This document shows, one piece after another, positions 9,100-17,479 of a stretch of DNA of 64,000 bases (positions within the stretch are counted from its first letter, which is position 1; each line of letters begins with the position of its first letter). Under the pieces are notes generated by a model. The model was given only the letters and a program-made list of their open reading frames with translations. It did no database searches and was not told the DNA's origin. A program made the position numbers and the translations under genes. The DNA is from an uncultured Senegalimassilia sp. (GTDB lineage Bacteria; Actinomycetota; Coriobacteriia; Coriobacteriales; Eggerthellaceae), in assembly GCF_902464545.1 (NCBI RefSeq), contig NZ_CABQJR010000010.1, positions 5,073-69,072 on the forward strand. Reading direction: 5' to 3'.

Positions 9100-10698
9100 A
9101 TGGCTAAGGAAATCGCATACGACAACGAGACGCGCGAGAAGCTTGCGACCGGTGTGGCGAAGCTGGCCGACGCGGTGCGCGTGACCATCGGCCCGAAGGG
9201 CCGTTACGTCGGCATCACCAAGAAGGGCGAGCGTCATCCCAACGTTTCCAACGACGGCGCTACCGTTGCCGCACATGTGGGCGCATACGACCATGTGGAG
9301 AAGATGGGCCTGCAGGTGGTCCGCGAGGCGGCAACCGCCGCGAACAACGAGGCCGGCGACGGCACCTCCACGGCAACGCTGCTCGCCGATGCCATCGTGC
9401 GCGAGGGCGTGCGCTACGTTACCGCCGGCAACGACCCGCTGGCGCTGCGCCGCGGCATCCAGAAGGCCGCCGACGTCGCATCCGACGAGCTGCTGAAGGC
9501 CGCCACGCAGGTGACCACGCGCGAACAGATGGCCGAGATCGCCACCGTCTCCTCGGGCGACCCCGAGATCGGCGCGAAGATCGCCGAGGCCCTGGACGAG
9601 ATCGGCCAGGACGGCGTCATCTCCGTTGAAAAGTCCACCAAGTTCGGCATCGACCTGGAAGTCAAGAAGGGCATGCTGTTCGACCGTGGCTTCATCTCCC
9701 CGTACATGGCCGACGACATGGGCTCCATGACCGGCGAGCTTGAGCAGCCCTACATCCTGATCACCGACCAGCGTCTTGCCGACAACTTCAAGGACGTCGT
9801 GCCCGTGCTGGAGGAGGTCATGCAGTCCGGCCACCCGCTGCTCATCGTGGCAGACGACGTGCGCGGCGAGTCCCTGAACTCCCTGCTCATGAACCGCCAG
9901 AAGGGCACGCTCATCAGCGCAGCCGTCATGTGCCCCGGCGCCGAGGAGCGCCGCAAGGCAGAGCTGGAGGACATGGCCATCCTCACCGGCGGCGAGGTCA
10001 TCTCCCCCGAGCGCGGCCTGTCGCTGGCAGACGCCAAGAAGAGCATGCTCGGCCGCGCCGCAAGCGTGCAGATCACGAAGAGCCGCACGCTCATCATCGG
10101 CGGCAAGGGCAAGCAGGAGGCCATCGAGAAGCGCTGCGAGGCCATCCGCAACGAGCTGAAGAACCCGCATTCCGACTACGAGCTGGACGTCATGCGCGAG
10201 CGTTTGGCGAAGCTGTCCGGCGGCATCGCCGTCATGAGCGTCGGCGCTGCAACCGAGACCGAGATGAACGAGATCCGCAGCCGCATCCAGGACGCCCTGC
10301 GCGCAACGCGCTCGGCTGCAAGCCAGGGTCTGCTGGCCGGCGGCGGCGTTGCCCTGATCCAGGCATCCAAGGCGCTTGACCAGGTGGAAGCCACCAACGA
10401 GGAGGAGCGCTTCGGCGTGGACATCCTGCGCAAGGCGCTCGAGGAGCCCATGCGCGCGCTGTGCAGCAACGCCGGCTACAACGGCGATGTGGAGGTTGCC
10501 AAGGCGCTTGAGGCGCAGCCCGGCTTCGGCTTGGATTGCGAGACCGGCGAGTACGGCGACATGATCTCCATGGGCGTTGCCGATCCGGCCAAGGTTACCG
10601 TCACGGCCCTGCAGGCCGCCGCGTCCGTTGCCTCGCTTATCCTCATCACCAACTGCAGCATCACCGAGGCTGACAAGAAGGACGAGGAAGAGAAGTAG
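9100..10698 (+). CDS. groEL: chaperonin GroEL (Hsp60), somewhat divergent
   Basis: A 532-residue type I chaperonin. The start MAKEIAYDNE at 9100 follows AAGGAAGGGG. ATP-site motifs are present (TIGPKGR, NDGATVA, AGDGTSTATLLA, GAATETEMNE, LLAGGGVAL). GroEL forms double seven-membered rings that fold proteins in the cytosol with GroES. Two oddities: the usual KSFG-type loop before the NDG motif is changed to KGERHPN, and the C-terminus ends in charged residues (DKKDEEEK) instead of the Gly-Gly-Met repeat tail. No groES is adjacent. A CIRCE operator upstream indicates HrcA control, and a strong terminator follows. Confidence 0.96.
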   Translation: MAKEIAYDNETREKLATGVAKLADAVRVTIGPKGRYVGITKKGERHPNVSNDGATVAAHVGAYDHVEKMGLQVVREAATAANNEAGDGTSTATLLADAIVREGVRYVTAGNDPLALRRGIQKAADVASDELLKAATQVTTREQMAEIATVSSGDPEIGAKIAEALDEIGQDGVISVEKSTKFGIDLEVKKGMLFDRGFISPYMADDMGSMTGELEQPYILITDQRLADNFKDVVPVLEEVMQSGHPLLIVADDVRGESLNSLLMNRQKGTLISAAVMCPGAEERRKAELEDMAILTGGEVISPERGLSLADAKKSMLGRAASVQITKSRTLIIGGKGKQEAIEKRCEAIRNELKNPHSDYELDVMRERLAKLSGGIAVMSVGAATETEMNEIRSRIQDALRATRSAASQGLLAGGGVALIQASKALDQVEATNEEERFGVDILRKALEEPMRALCSNAGYNGDVEVAKALEAQPGFGLDCETGEYGDMISMGVADPAKVTVTALQAAASVASLILITNCSITEADKKDEEEK

Positions 10699-10788
10699 CA
10701 GTCGCGCAAGCAGCTACTGCGCTGATTGGGGGAGCGATTCCCCGATGCGAAGCCTTGGCTTCGCCAACCTCTTTCAATAGAGCACGCT

Positions 10789-10817
10789 AAACGGGAGCCC
10801 CACGGGGCTCCCGTTTT
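10789..10817 (+). terminator. Rho-independent terminator of groEL
   Basis: A perfect stem (about 10789-10801 with 10804-10816; core ACGGGAGCCCC) is followed by TTTTT. Two further small hairpins lie just upstream in the 3' untranslated region, including GCGAAGCC-TT-GGCTTCGC at 10747-10764. The T-run abuts the first operator of the array that follows. Confidence 0.9.
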
Positions 10818-10994
10818 TATACGGAACGCGAAATCGTATAAAGAAGCACTCGAAAACGCGCGCTAAATTATACGAATCCCGGAAATCGTATAAAGTAAAT
10901 GAGATTCCAGCCCCCTTCTTTATACGAATCGCGAAAACGTATAAAGTTCGAATCGGAATAGGCTGGAATGTTATACGGATCGTCAAAACGTATA
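10818..10994 (+). promoter_or_regulatory. array of four palindromic operators upstream of the Fic gene
   Basis: Four copies of TATACG-N11/12-CGTATA lie at 10818-10840, 10869-10892, 10921-10943 and 10972-10994. Left edges are 51, 52 and 51 bases apart, about five helical turns, so all face the same side of the DNA. The inner part is also similar (GAATCGCGAAAA-like), and three copies continue AAG. The sequence between the copies is not conserved, so this looks like a binding array, not a duplicated unit. The Fic protein encoded immediately downstream carries a winged helix and is the obvious candidate binder. Confidence 0.8.
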
Positions 10995-11016
10995 ACTTGA
11001 ACCGAAGGGGGCGCGC

Positions 11017-12273
11017 GTGGATTACAAGGAGCTTGCGAAGGTCTTCCATATGGACTCTTCGAGCAATCGTGCGGCTAATCTTGCCGCAGAGGAAGCCCGC
11101 CGCCGCGATTCGGTCGGGACGTTTCGGCTTGGGTATGAAACCAAGGCGGGCGAGCTGTTCCTCGCCGTTCCGAAAGAGCTGTCGGCCCTTACCGAGCAGG
11201 TGCTACGCACGGAGCGTAAGGTGACGGCGTTGCTGAACGGAATGAACCTGCTTGCTGCGAATGCCGTTTTGCGAGGGCTGGTGTTCGACGAGGTCGTGTT
11301 CACGAACGCTATCGAGGGCATCCATAGCACGCGTCGTCAGATCAAGGACGCGTTGGAGTCGGTGTCGAACGATGCTTCTCGGCGTCGTTTCAAGGAGCTT
11401 GCCCTTCTGTATATGGATATCGCTTCTGGCAAGGCGGAGGAGCCGACAACGCCGGAAGGAGTTCGAGCGATTTACGACAGAGTGATGGATGGGGAACTTG
11501 ATGACGCGCATGTTCCTGATGGCCGGCTTTTCCGCAAGGACGGCGTCGATGTTGTCGCGGGAGGGGTGAATGTGATCCATCGGGGTTTGGAGCCCGAGGA
11601 GAAGATCGTCGAGGCCGTAAAGTCGATGCTTGCGCTAATCGAAGACGAGGGGCTTCCGTCACTGTATGCGGCGTTGGCCTCGCATTATCTGTTCGAATAT
11701 GCTCACCCGTTCTATGACGGCAACGGTCGAACGGGAAGATATCTGTGCTCGCTGATGCTGGACAGGTCGCTGTCGAAACCGACGGTTCTGTCCCTTTCCC
11801 GGGTGATTTTGGAGCATCGCGATCAGTATTACAAAGCTTTTCGTAGCGTTGAGAATCCGATGAACAAGGGTGAGCTGACGTTTTTCGTGATGGAGATGAT
11901 GAACCTTGTGCGGAAGGCTCAATTGGACGTTATCGATCGATTAGATTGCGCACGAAGACGGCAGGGTGAGCTTCGCGAATTGATGGATGATGTCATTGAA
12001 CGAGCGGATCTCAAGAAGAAGCAGGAACAGGGAATCGTGTTCATGCTCATGCAGTATGAGACGTTCGGGATGTTCGGCGATGCGAGCGTTGAGGAGGTTG
12101 CCGACTATTTAAAGGTGGGGACGCAGGCTGCTCGGAAGCATTTGCGCGTGCTTGAGGACAAGGGCGTTGCGGTGAAGGTCAACCAACGCAAGCCCGTGAC
12201 GTTCGGGCTCACGCAGCAGTTCAAGGAAGAGTTCGGGGTAGAGCCGGTGGTCTGGCGCAATCCTTTCGAGTAG
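11017..12273 (+). CDS. Fic family protein with C-terminal winged helix
   Basis: A 418-residue protein. The start is a GTG at 11017 with AAGGGGG six bases upstream. The Fic motif HPFYDGNGRTGR is at residues 230-241 and complete, so AMP transfer (AMPylation of a target hydroxyl) is expected. An inhibitory helix motif TNAIEG at 96-101 precedes it, placing the protein in the class with N-terminal auto-inhibition (Glu100 blocking the ATP site). The C-terminus (about 355-410) forms a winged helix with VGTQAARKHLRVLEDKG. Such Fic-HTH proteins often regulate themselves. Its promoter region holds four operators. It is followed nine bases later by the SRAP gene. GC content is lower than in the flanking genes. 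Confidence 0.93.
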   Translation: MDYKELAKVFHMDSSSNRAANLAAEEARRRDSVGTFRLGYETKAGELFLAVPKELSALTEQVLRTERKVTALLNGMNLLAANAVLRGLVFDEVVFTNAIEGIHSTRRQIKDALESVSNDASRRRFKELALLYMDIASGKAEEPTTPEGVRAIYDRVMDGELDDAHVPDGRLFRKDGVDVVAGGVNVIHRGLEPEEKIVEAVKSMLALIEDEGLPSLYAALASHYLFEYAHPFYDGNGRTGRYLCSLMLDRSLSKPTVLSLSRVILEHRDQYYKAFRSVENPMNKGELTFFVMEMMNLVRKAQLDVIDRLDCARRRQGELRELMDDVIERADLKKKQEQGIVFMLMQYETFGMFGDASVEEVADYLKVGTQAARKHLRVLEDKGVAVKVNQRKPVTFGLTQQFKEEFGVEPVVWRNPFE

Positions 12274-12282
12274 GGGTTCATC

Positions 12283-12987
12283 GTGTGCAGAAGGTTCACG
12301 GTCGTTACATGGGATGAGGTTGCGGAAGTCGTGCGCGAGCTGCAGGTGGATTCGCTTGTGAACGCGCAGCCCGATTGGCCTGCGCGTCCGATGGCTGGTG
12401 AAGCCGCGACGGTGCAGGTTGAGCCGGGCGAGGATGCGTTCCCTGGCGCGGGCGTTGACGTGATCGTTCGCGGTCCGGAAAGCAAGCTGGCTGTTGAACG
12501 TTTGACCTGGGGATTTCCCGTTGAATGGCAGCAGCGCCCCGTGTACAACACGCGTTTGGAAACGGCGATGGAGCCGAATCCGGGTATGTGGGAGCAGCCG
12601 ATCGCGCAGGGTCGCGGCATCGTGGTGACGGGCGGTTTCTTCGAGGCGCATGCGACGCAAACGGCACGCAGCCCGAAAACGGGGCGGCGAATCAAGCAGC
12701 AGTATCGTTTCGAAAGCGGCGAGGGTTCGCCGCTGCTGCTGGCGACGGTATGCGGTCAAGGCTGCTTCTCGGTGGTAACCACCCGCCCGAACCCGGTTGT
12801 GGCGAGCGTGCACGACCGCATGCCCCTGACGCTGTCGCTTGCCGAGGCGCGCTGGTGGCTGCAGGCGTCGTGGCCCAGCCTGGTTGCCAACTGGCAAAAG
12901 CTAGCGAACCGCGAAGGGTTCGCGCTAGCAGCCGCCCCGGAGCAACCGCCAGCCCCGGCAGCGCTTGGGCAAGGGACGTTGTTTTAA
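12283..12987 (+). CDS. SRAP family protein (YedK/HMCES type, abasic-site DNA crosslinker)
   Basis: A 234-residue protein starting with GTG directly followed by TGC, giving the essential Cys2 after methionine removal (MCRRFTVV). The other active-site residues are visible: Asn89 (VYNTRLET), Glu121 (GGFFEAHA) and His177 (VASVHDRM). SRAP proteins form a thiazolidine crosslink between Cys2 and abasic sites in single-stranded DNA and so protect replication forks. The start is dictated by Cys2. It lies nine bases after the Fic gene and ahead of an HNH nuclease, in what looks like a small accessory island. Genes of this family are often SOS-induced or phage-linked; no LexA box is evident. Confidence 0.92.
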   Translation: MCRRFTVVTWDEVAEVVRELQVDSLVNAQPDWPARPMAGEAATVQVEPGEDAFPGAGVDVIVRGPESKLAVERLTWGFPVEWQQRPVYNTRLETAMEPNPGMWEQPIAQGRGIVVTGGFFEAHATQTARSPKTGRRIKQQYRFESGEGSPLLLATVCGQGCFSVVTTRPNPVVASVHDRMPLTLSLAEARWWLQASWPSLVANWQKLANREGFALAAAPEQPPAPAALGQGTLF

Positions 12988-13071
12988 GGCGTGAGTCGTT
13001 TGGGGGTTGCGAACTAGATTTTGCTGTTGCGCACGGCTTTTTCACCTCGGCGTCTTCCGCCGAATTGGTTG

Positions 13072-13100
13072 TTGTCGAACGGAGCGGACGCTGGCACAAT
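13072..13100 (+). promoter_or_regulatory. candidate promoter for the HNH gene, possibly leaderless
   Basis: TTGTCG (13072-13077) and CACAAT (13095-13100) are separated by 17 bases. The ATG at 13108 begins eight bases after the -10 box and has no ribosome-binding site, which suits a leaderless transcript. Confidence 0.45.
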
Positions 13101-13107
13101 TTGCAGT

Positions 13108-14217
13108 ATGGCTTCGAGAGATGCAAACATATCGACTAAGGTGGAGACAGCGGAGGTGCCGTTTCCTCTGGCGCGCGTTGATGGTTCGATATGCGTTGAT
13201 GACTTCCTCCCGTATACGAACTTATCGATCGAGCGTGCGCTACGCTTGATTCCTCTTGAGGATGATCCAGAAAGCCATCGCAACCTATATGCGTGGTTTA
13301 TGAATGAAACCGGGAATGAAGGCATCCGATTCCATGGCAGCACGTTGCCCGGAGTTAAATTCAAGCATGTGGCGCAACGTGGGATTCATGTGCCGAGTCG
13401 CCATAGGTATGCGGCAACGGTGACAGTTGCTTATAACAGCTTATACAGCGATAACAACGATGGTGCTCGAGTTGATTTAGGCGATGGAACGTGGATCTTG
13501 TATTACTCCGCCCATCAAAATAATTCCGGCGGTACGACCGATATGCACTGGAACCAAAAGCTGGTGAATTGCCTGATGGACGGCGTTCCCGTCGGCGTGT
13601 TTCTTCAGCAGAACTCGTCGTCGAGTTCGTATCTGCGCTTTCTTGCATTCGTTGAGGAGTTCAATCCCGAGAACGAGTTGTTTACCTTGCATGGGCCCGT
13701 TACGCCTGAGACCGAGCATTTATTTGCCAGTGCGACTCCGCAAGCCGAAATGGGGGAGCCGGCAACGGTTGATGAGCGTCTTCAAACAACCGAGATACGC
13801 GATCCAGAAAGTATGGAAGAGGACCGCCGTCGTTTTTCCGTTGCTCGTCGCATGGTGCGTCAAGGGCAGCAAGCATTTAGAAAAGACCTGTTCAAGGCTT
13901 ATGAGGGGCATTGCGCGGTTACGGGGTTCGATACGAACGAGGTGTTGCAAGCAGCGCATATCCTCGATTACCGTGGAACTCAGAGCAATGTTGTAGAGAA
14001 CGGTATTTTGCTGCGCTCCGATATTCACTTGCTATTTGATAGTTATTTGCTGGGTATTAATCCTGCTTCGATGCGTTTGGAAGCAAGTTCGCGGATTTCG
14101 GACGGACCATACGCAGACCTTGATGGCGCTCCGCTGTTTTTGCCTAAAGAGAAGGCGTTGCGCCCGAACGAGAATTTCCTTATCGCGAAATACAGGCGCT
14201 TTAAGTGTTGCGTTTGA
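13108..14217 (+). CDS. HNH endonuclease domain protein
   Basis: Taken from the ATG at 13108, the protein has 369 residues (MASRDANIST...). A frame extension to a TTG at 13021 exists but adds Arg/Leu-rich sequence. The C-terminal third has an HNH signature of the HNH_2 type: RQGQQAFRKDLFKAYEGHC, VTGF, LQAAHILDYR and NGILLRSDIHLLFDSYLL. The histidine of AAHI and the final Asp-x-His-x-Leu-Phe-Asp residues are the expected metal and catalytic site. The N-terminal 250 residues, containing RGIHVPSRHRYAATV and DGTWILYYSAHQ, are not recognised. HNH nucleases with a separate N-terminal reader domain often cleave modified or invading DNA; here that is an inference. Codon usage is more AT-rich than in neighbours. 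Confidence 0.85.
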   Translation: MASRDANISTKVETAEVPFPLARVDGSICVDDFLPYTNLSIERALRLIPLEDDPESHRNLYAWFMNETGNEGIRFHGSTLPGVKFKHVAQRGIHVPSRHRYAATVTVAYNSLYSDNNDGARVDLGDGTWILYYSAHQNNSGGTTDMHWNQKLVNCLMDGVPVGVFLQQNSSSSSYLRFLAFVEEFNPENELFTLHGPVTPETEHLFASATPQAEMGEPATVDERLQTTEIRDPESMEEDRRRFSVARRMVRQGQQAFRKDLFKAYEGHCAVTGFDTNEVLQAAHILDYRGTQSNVVENGILLRSDIHLLFDSYLLGINPASMRLEASSRISDGPYADLDGAPLFLPKEKALRPNENFLIAKYRRFKCCV

Positions 14218-14229
14218 TCCCGAGGTAGT

Positions 14230-14269
14230 GCCGTGGCGTTTCTCTTAGATGAAAGATGAATGCCACGGC
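14230..14269 (+). terminator. hairpin after the HNH gene
   Basis: GCCGTGGC (14230-14237) pairs with GCCACGGC (14262-14269), 13 bases after the stop, followed by a T/C-rich stretch. Probably a terminator for the island. Confidence 0.5.
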
Positions 14270-14367
14270 GCTTTGCCTTTCTTTCGTCTCCCTAGCGATT
14301 TCTATCTGTTGTGATCCGTTGGTAAGCGGCTGTTCTCCGTGCTTCTCGAGGACCTTCCCGTGTCAAT

Positions 14368-15528
14368 TTACGGTTTGCAGATGCCGCAGGGGGAATAGCC
14401 TTGGGCTATGAGTTGGTCTCGGGTGCCGGTGAAGTCCTGCTTGTTCGCGCTTGAGATGTCGCTGGCGGCGGAACAGTCGGGCTTGTGGAACTTCTTGTTC
14501 TTCACGTTCAGGATGTAGTCCTGCTGCTCGGATGCGTTTTGATTGCCGGCGCTGTTGCTGCCGGCTCCGCCGGCATTGCTGGCGTTGCTCCCGTTGCCGG
14601 CCCCGTTGCCATTGCCGTTGGCGCTGCTGTTGCCGTCGGCATTGCTCCCGTTGGCGCTTCCCGCCGCTGCCTTGTCCGCTCGTGCGGCTGCTGCGGTGGT
14701 GATGGTGGCGCTGCCCTTGCTGGTGACTTGCGGGGTTTCGGACGATTCCCAGCTTTCGCCGGTCACGTAGTCGATGGCCACGCCCGGTTCCACGTTGTAC
14801 ACGAACACGTTGAACTGCACGGCTTCGCCATTGTCCTCAACGGACTTCGCTTCCATCTGAACCCCGCGCGCTACCAGGTCGTTTGCGGCGAACAGCGGGG
14901 TGACGCGGTAGAGCACGTGGTTGCCCGTGCTGCGCACGTAGTCGCCCACCAGCTCCTCGTAATACAGCATGCCCACCGCGTTGAAGGTGCGCGTGCCCGT
15001 GATGAGGTTCTTCTCGTTGGCGTTTTCTCCGCACAGCTGGTGCGCGATCAGGTGGCTGCGGTTGTACAGCATGCCGTCGTCGACGAAGCTGTATTTGCGC
15101 TGCACCCAGCCGCTCGGGTGCACTTGCGAGATGTCGCCGCGCTTCTCGTTGGATATGGTGTCGGGCCCGATGCGCGCGAAGGCGGTGCCGCAGCGGCCTT
15201 CGAAATCCAGGTCGCTAAACTGCAGAAACGTCCCGCGCGCCTCGTCCTGTTCCGTGAAGCCGGGCTCGCCGTGGTTGATGTTGATGCATAGCGCGCCGGT
15301 GTACGCGGGAATATCGGCGATGGTCGCCTGGGCGGATCGCGCGTCGTCGGAGCCGGTGGAGCCGGAGCCGCCGTACGTGCTGCTGATGGAGCCGCCGTTG
15401 CCGGCGGAGCTATCGCCGATGCTGATGGAGCAGCCCGTTGCGGGAAGCGCGAACGAGAACGCCAGCGCCAGGGCGGCTAATGCTGCGGCGATGCGCTGGG
15501 GAAGCGGGAGCGTGCGGGTGTCTTTCAA
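14368..15528 (-). CDS. DNA/RNA non-specific endonuclease, putative lipoprotein with C-terminal Cys-rich module
   Basis: A 386-residue exported protein. The start is a TTG at 15528 with GAAAGG six bases upstream. Residues 10-33 are a signal peptide ending in a lipobox (PATG-Cys33), so it is probably lipid-anchored outside the cell. A Gly/Ser linker follows. The nuclease core includes MLYNRSHLIAHQLCG at about 153-167 and ENANEKNLITGTRTFN; His159 is the likely catalytic base and the Asn in ENANEKN the metal ligand. After a long Asn/Ala/Gly/Ser-rich linker, the last 50 residues form a small Cys/His module (FHKPDCSAA...GYSPCGICKP). It may degrade extracellular DNA for nutrition or release from host mucus DNA. 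It is transcribed alone. Confidence 0.88.
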   Translation of the reverse strand: MKDTRTLPLPQRIAAALAALALAFSFALPATGCSISIGDSSAGNGGSISSTYGGSGSTGSDDARSAQATIADIPAYTGALCININHGEPGFTEQDEARGTFLQFSDLDFEGRCGTAFARIGPDTISNEKRGDISQVHPSGWVQRKYSFVDDGMLYNRSHLIAHQLCGENANEKNLITGTRTFNAVGMLYYEELVGDYVRSTGNHVLYRVTPLFAANDLVARGVQMEAKSVEDNGEAVQFNVFVYNVEPGVAIDYVTGESWESSETPQVTSKGSATITTAAAARADKAAAGSANGSNADGNSSANGNGNGAGNGSNASNAGGAGSNSAGNQNASEQQDYILNVKNKKFHKPDCSAASDISSANKQDFTGTRDQLIAQGYSPCGICKP

Positions 15529-15613
15529 CGGCGGCCTTTCTATTTGCGTTTTGCGCTGATTGTAGCTAACGCGTTTGATGGTCGCGTGGGGCTTGCGCGC
15601 CCCGTATATGGAA

Positions 15614-15647
15614 CGGCCCGCCTGCGATAGGTGGCACAGACGGGCCG
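15614..15647 (-). terminator. hairpin downstream of the glcD-like and nuclease genes
   Basis: CGGCCCG (15614-15620) pairs with CGGGCCG (15641-15647) around a 20-base loop. It lies 42 bases past the GlcD-type stop on the minus strand. There is no clear T-run. Confidence 0.35.
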
Positions 15648-15688
15648 CTGGGAGGTCGATGCTAAGCGAATCGCCGTGTGACCTGGTG

Positions 15689-17110
15689 TTATTGGCAGAC
15701 CTTGCCCGGGTTCAGGATGTTGTTGGGGTCGAACACGCGCTTGATGCCGGCCATCAGCTCGATGGCGGTGTCGCCCAGGTTCTCGCGCAGATAGGTGCGC
15801 TTGGCGTGGCCGATGCCGTGTTCGCCGGACACCTGGCCGCCCAGCTCGGCGCACTTGGCGTACGCGGCCTCCATCACCTTCGCCGACTGCTCCAGGAACG
15901 CGTCCTTGTCCATGCCCTCGTTTCCGCAGCAGTAGATGTGCAGGTTGCCGTCGCCGGCGTGGCCAAACGAGCGGATGCGCATGCCGTGCCCCTCGCCGAC
16001 GCCCAGCACGAAGCTGAGGAACGACGGGATCTTGTCGACGGGTACCACCACGTCCATTTCGTCCAGGAAGCGCGTGTCGGCTTCGATGGCGGTCAAAAAC
16101 GCGCTGCGAACAGCCCAAACGTCGCGCTTGTCGGAAGGCTGGCTGAGCACCAGCGTGTCGAAGGCGCCCGACTCGTCGGCGATGCCCGCCAGCATCTCGG
16201 CGCGCTGGAAGATCTCGTCTTCGTCGTTGCCGTCGAGCGTGACCAGGATGTACGCGCCCACTTCGCGGTCGTTGACCTTGGTGGGGATGATCTTCGTCCC
16301 GCTGAAGTTCGCGGCGGAATCCACGATGTCGCGTTCCATGAACTCGATGGATTGCGGGTTCAAACCAGCGAGCTTGATCTTCGGCACCGTGTTGATGGCG
16401 CCCTCGATGTTCTCGAACGGAAGGATGAAGCTCATGTCCTCCTGCGGGTTGGGGAGCAGCTTCATGGTGAGCTCGGTGATGACGCCGAGCGTGCCTTCCG
16501 AGCCGATGATCAGGTGCAACAGGCTGTAGCCGCTGCTCGCCTTCGTCACGGGGCGGCCTAGGTGCATCACTTCGCCGCTCGGCAGGACCACGGTCATGGC
16601 CAGCACGTAGTCGCGCGTGGTGCCGTACTTCACGGCGCGCATACCGCCGGCGTTGGTGCTGACGTTGCCGCCGAGCGAGCCGGTCTTCTCGCCGGGGTCG
16701 GGCGGGTACATGAAGCCGTGCCCGATGGCGTCGGCGGCCAGGTCGCACAGGCGCACGCCGGGTTGAACGCGCACGTTCAGATTGCTCATGTCGTAGGCGA
16801 TGATCTTGTCCATGCGCATGGTGCACAGGACCACGCCTCCGAGCATCGGCGTGCTGCCGCCCACTAGGCCGGTGCCGGCGCCGCGCACCGTGACGGGGAT
16901 GCGGTTCTCGTTGCATAGCTTCATGATGGCGGACACTTCCTCGGTGTCCGCGGGCATCACCACGGCGTCGGGCATGTGCGTGCCGTAGATGGGCATCTCG
17001 TCGTGTGCGAAATCCTCGTTGATGTCGTCGGCGAAATAGTAGTTGTCCTTGCCGACAATGGCTTTGAGCTCCAGTACCAGCTCAGGTGTCAGTTCGTTGT
17101 ACTCGGTCAT
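15689..17110 (-). CDS. FAD-binding oxidase, GlcD/D-lactate dehydrogenase family
   Basis: A 473-residue flavoprotein of the FAD_binding_4 plus FAD-oxidase_C type. The PCMH FAD-binding region shows RGAGTGLVGGSTPMLGG and SLGGNVSTNAGGMRAVKYG. The C-terminal part carries the family signature GDGNLH, SGEHGIGHAKRTYL and DPNNILNPGK. These enzymes oxidise 2-hydroxy acids such as glycolate or D-lactate to the 2-oxo acid and pass electrons to quinone or a partner. No CCG-domain or glcE/glcF partner is adjacent, so it probably acts alone, like bacterial Dld-type single-subunit enzymes. The start at 17110 has AAGAAGG upstream. Family is firm; substrate is open. Confidence 0.92.
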   Translation of the reverse strand: MTEYNELTPELVLELKAIVGKDNYYFADDINEDFAHDEMPIYGTHMPDAVVMPADTEEVSAIMKLCNENRIPVTVRGAGTGLVGGSTPMLGGVVLCTMRMDKIIAYDMSNLNVRVQPGVRLCDLAADAIGHGFMYPPDPGEKTGSLGGNVSTNAGGMRAVKYGTTRDYVLAMTVVLPSGEVMHLGRPVTKASSGYSLLHLIIGSEGTLGVITELTMKLLPNPQEDMSFILPFENIEGAINTVPKIKLAGLNPQSIEFMERDIVDSAANFSGTKIIPTKVNDREVGAYILVTLDGNDEDEIFQRAEMLAGIADESGAFDTLVLSQPSDKRDVWAVRSAFLTAIEADTRFLDEMDVVVPVDKIPSFLSFVLGVGEGHGMRIRSFGHAGDGNLHIYCCGNEGMDKDAFLEQSAKVMEAAYAKCAELGGQVSGEHGIGHAKRTYLRENLGDTAIELMAGIKRVFDPNNILNPGKVCQ

Positions 17111-17479
17111 GCGTGCCTTCTTGCGTTTTCGTTTGCGGCAGCGGGGCTTGGCTGCGCGCCGATAGGCTGTGTTCCCCGGACGGCAATGCGCTGCGTTGCG
17201 TTTTGCGGCCGGGGGCGCCGTCTATCTTGGTGCGTTGCGGCTTCGCCGAGCGTTGTCGCGCCTTTGATGACCGTTCCATGATAGGCATGCCCGCATAAAT
17301 CCGAGGCACCGAGTAGGGTATCTGCGGAAAATTTTCGCGCGGGAAGGGAAGGCGCCGGCGGTGCGGGGTCGCGGGTGTTTGCCGCTGGGTTTGAGCGTGC
17401 GGGCGAGGGTTTCGCTGTGGGGAGCCCCTATTCGTCGGTGTGCGGCCGCCCCTGCTGCGCCCTGCAATATAATGTGCGC
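17111..17479. other. divergent intergenic region between the oxidase and the kinase
   Basis: About 370 bases without a gene. It holds a near-palindrome GCGGAAAATTTTCGC (17324-17338). A perfect TATAAT at 17468-17473 lies only six bases before the kinase ATG at 17480, and no ribosome-binding site precedes that ATG, so the kinase mRNA may be leaderless. No convincing -35 is present. Confidence 0.5.

Noticed and set aside
10818..10994. CRISPR-like look of the four TATACG repeats
   Set aside because: Only four degenerate copies, the repeats are palindromic operators of variable core, and no cas genes are near.
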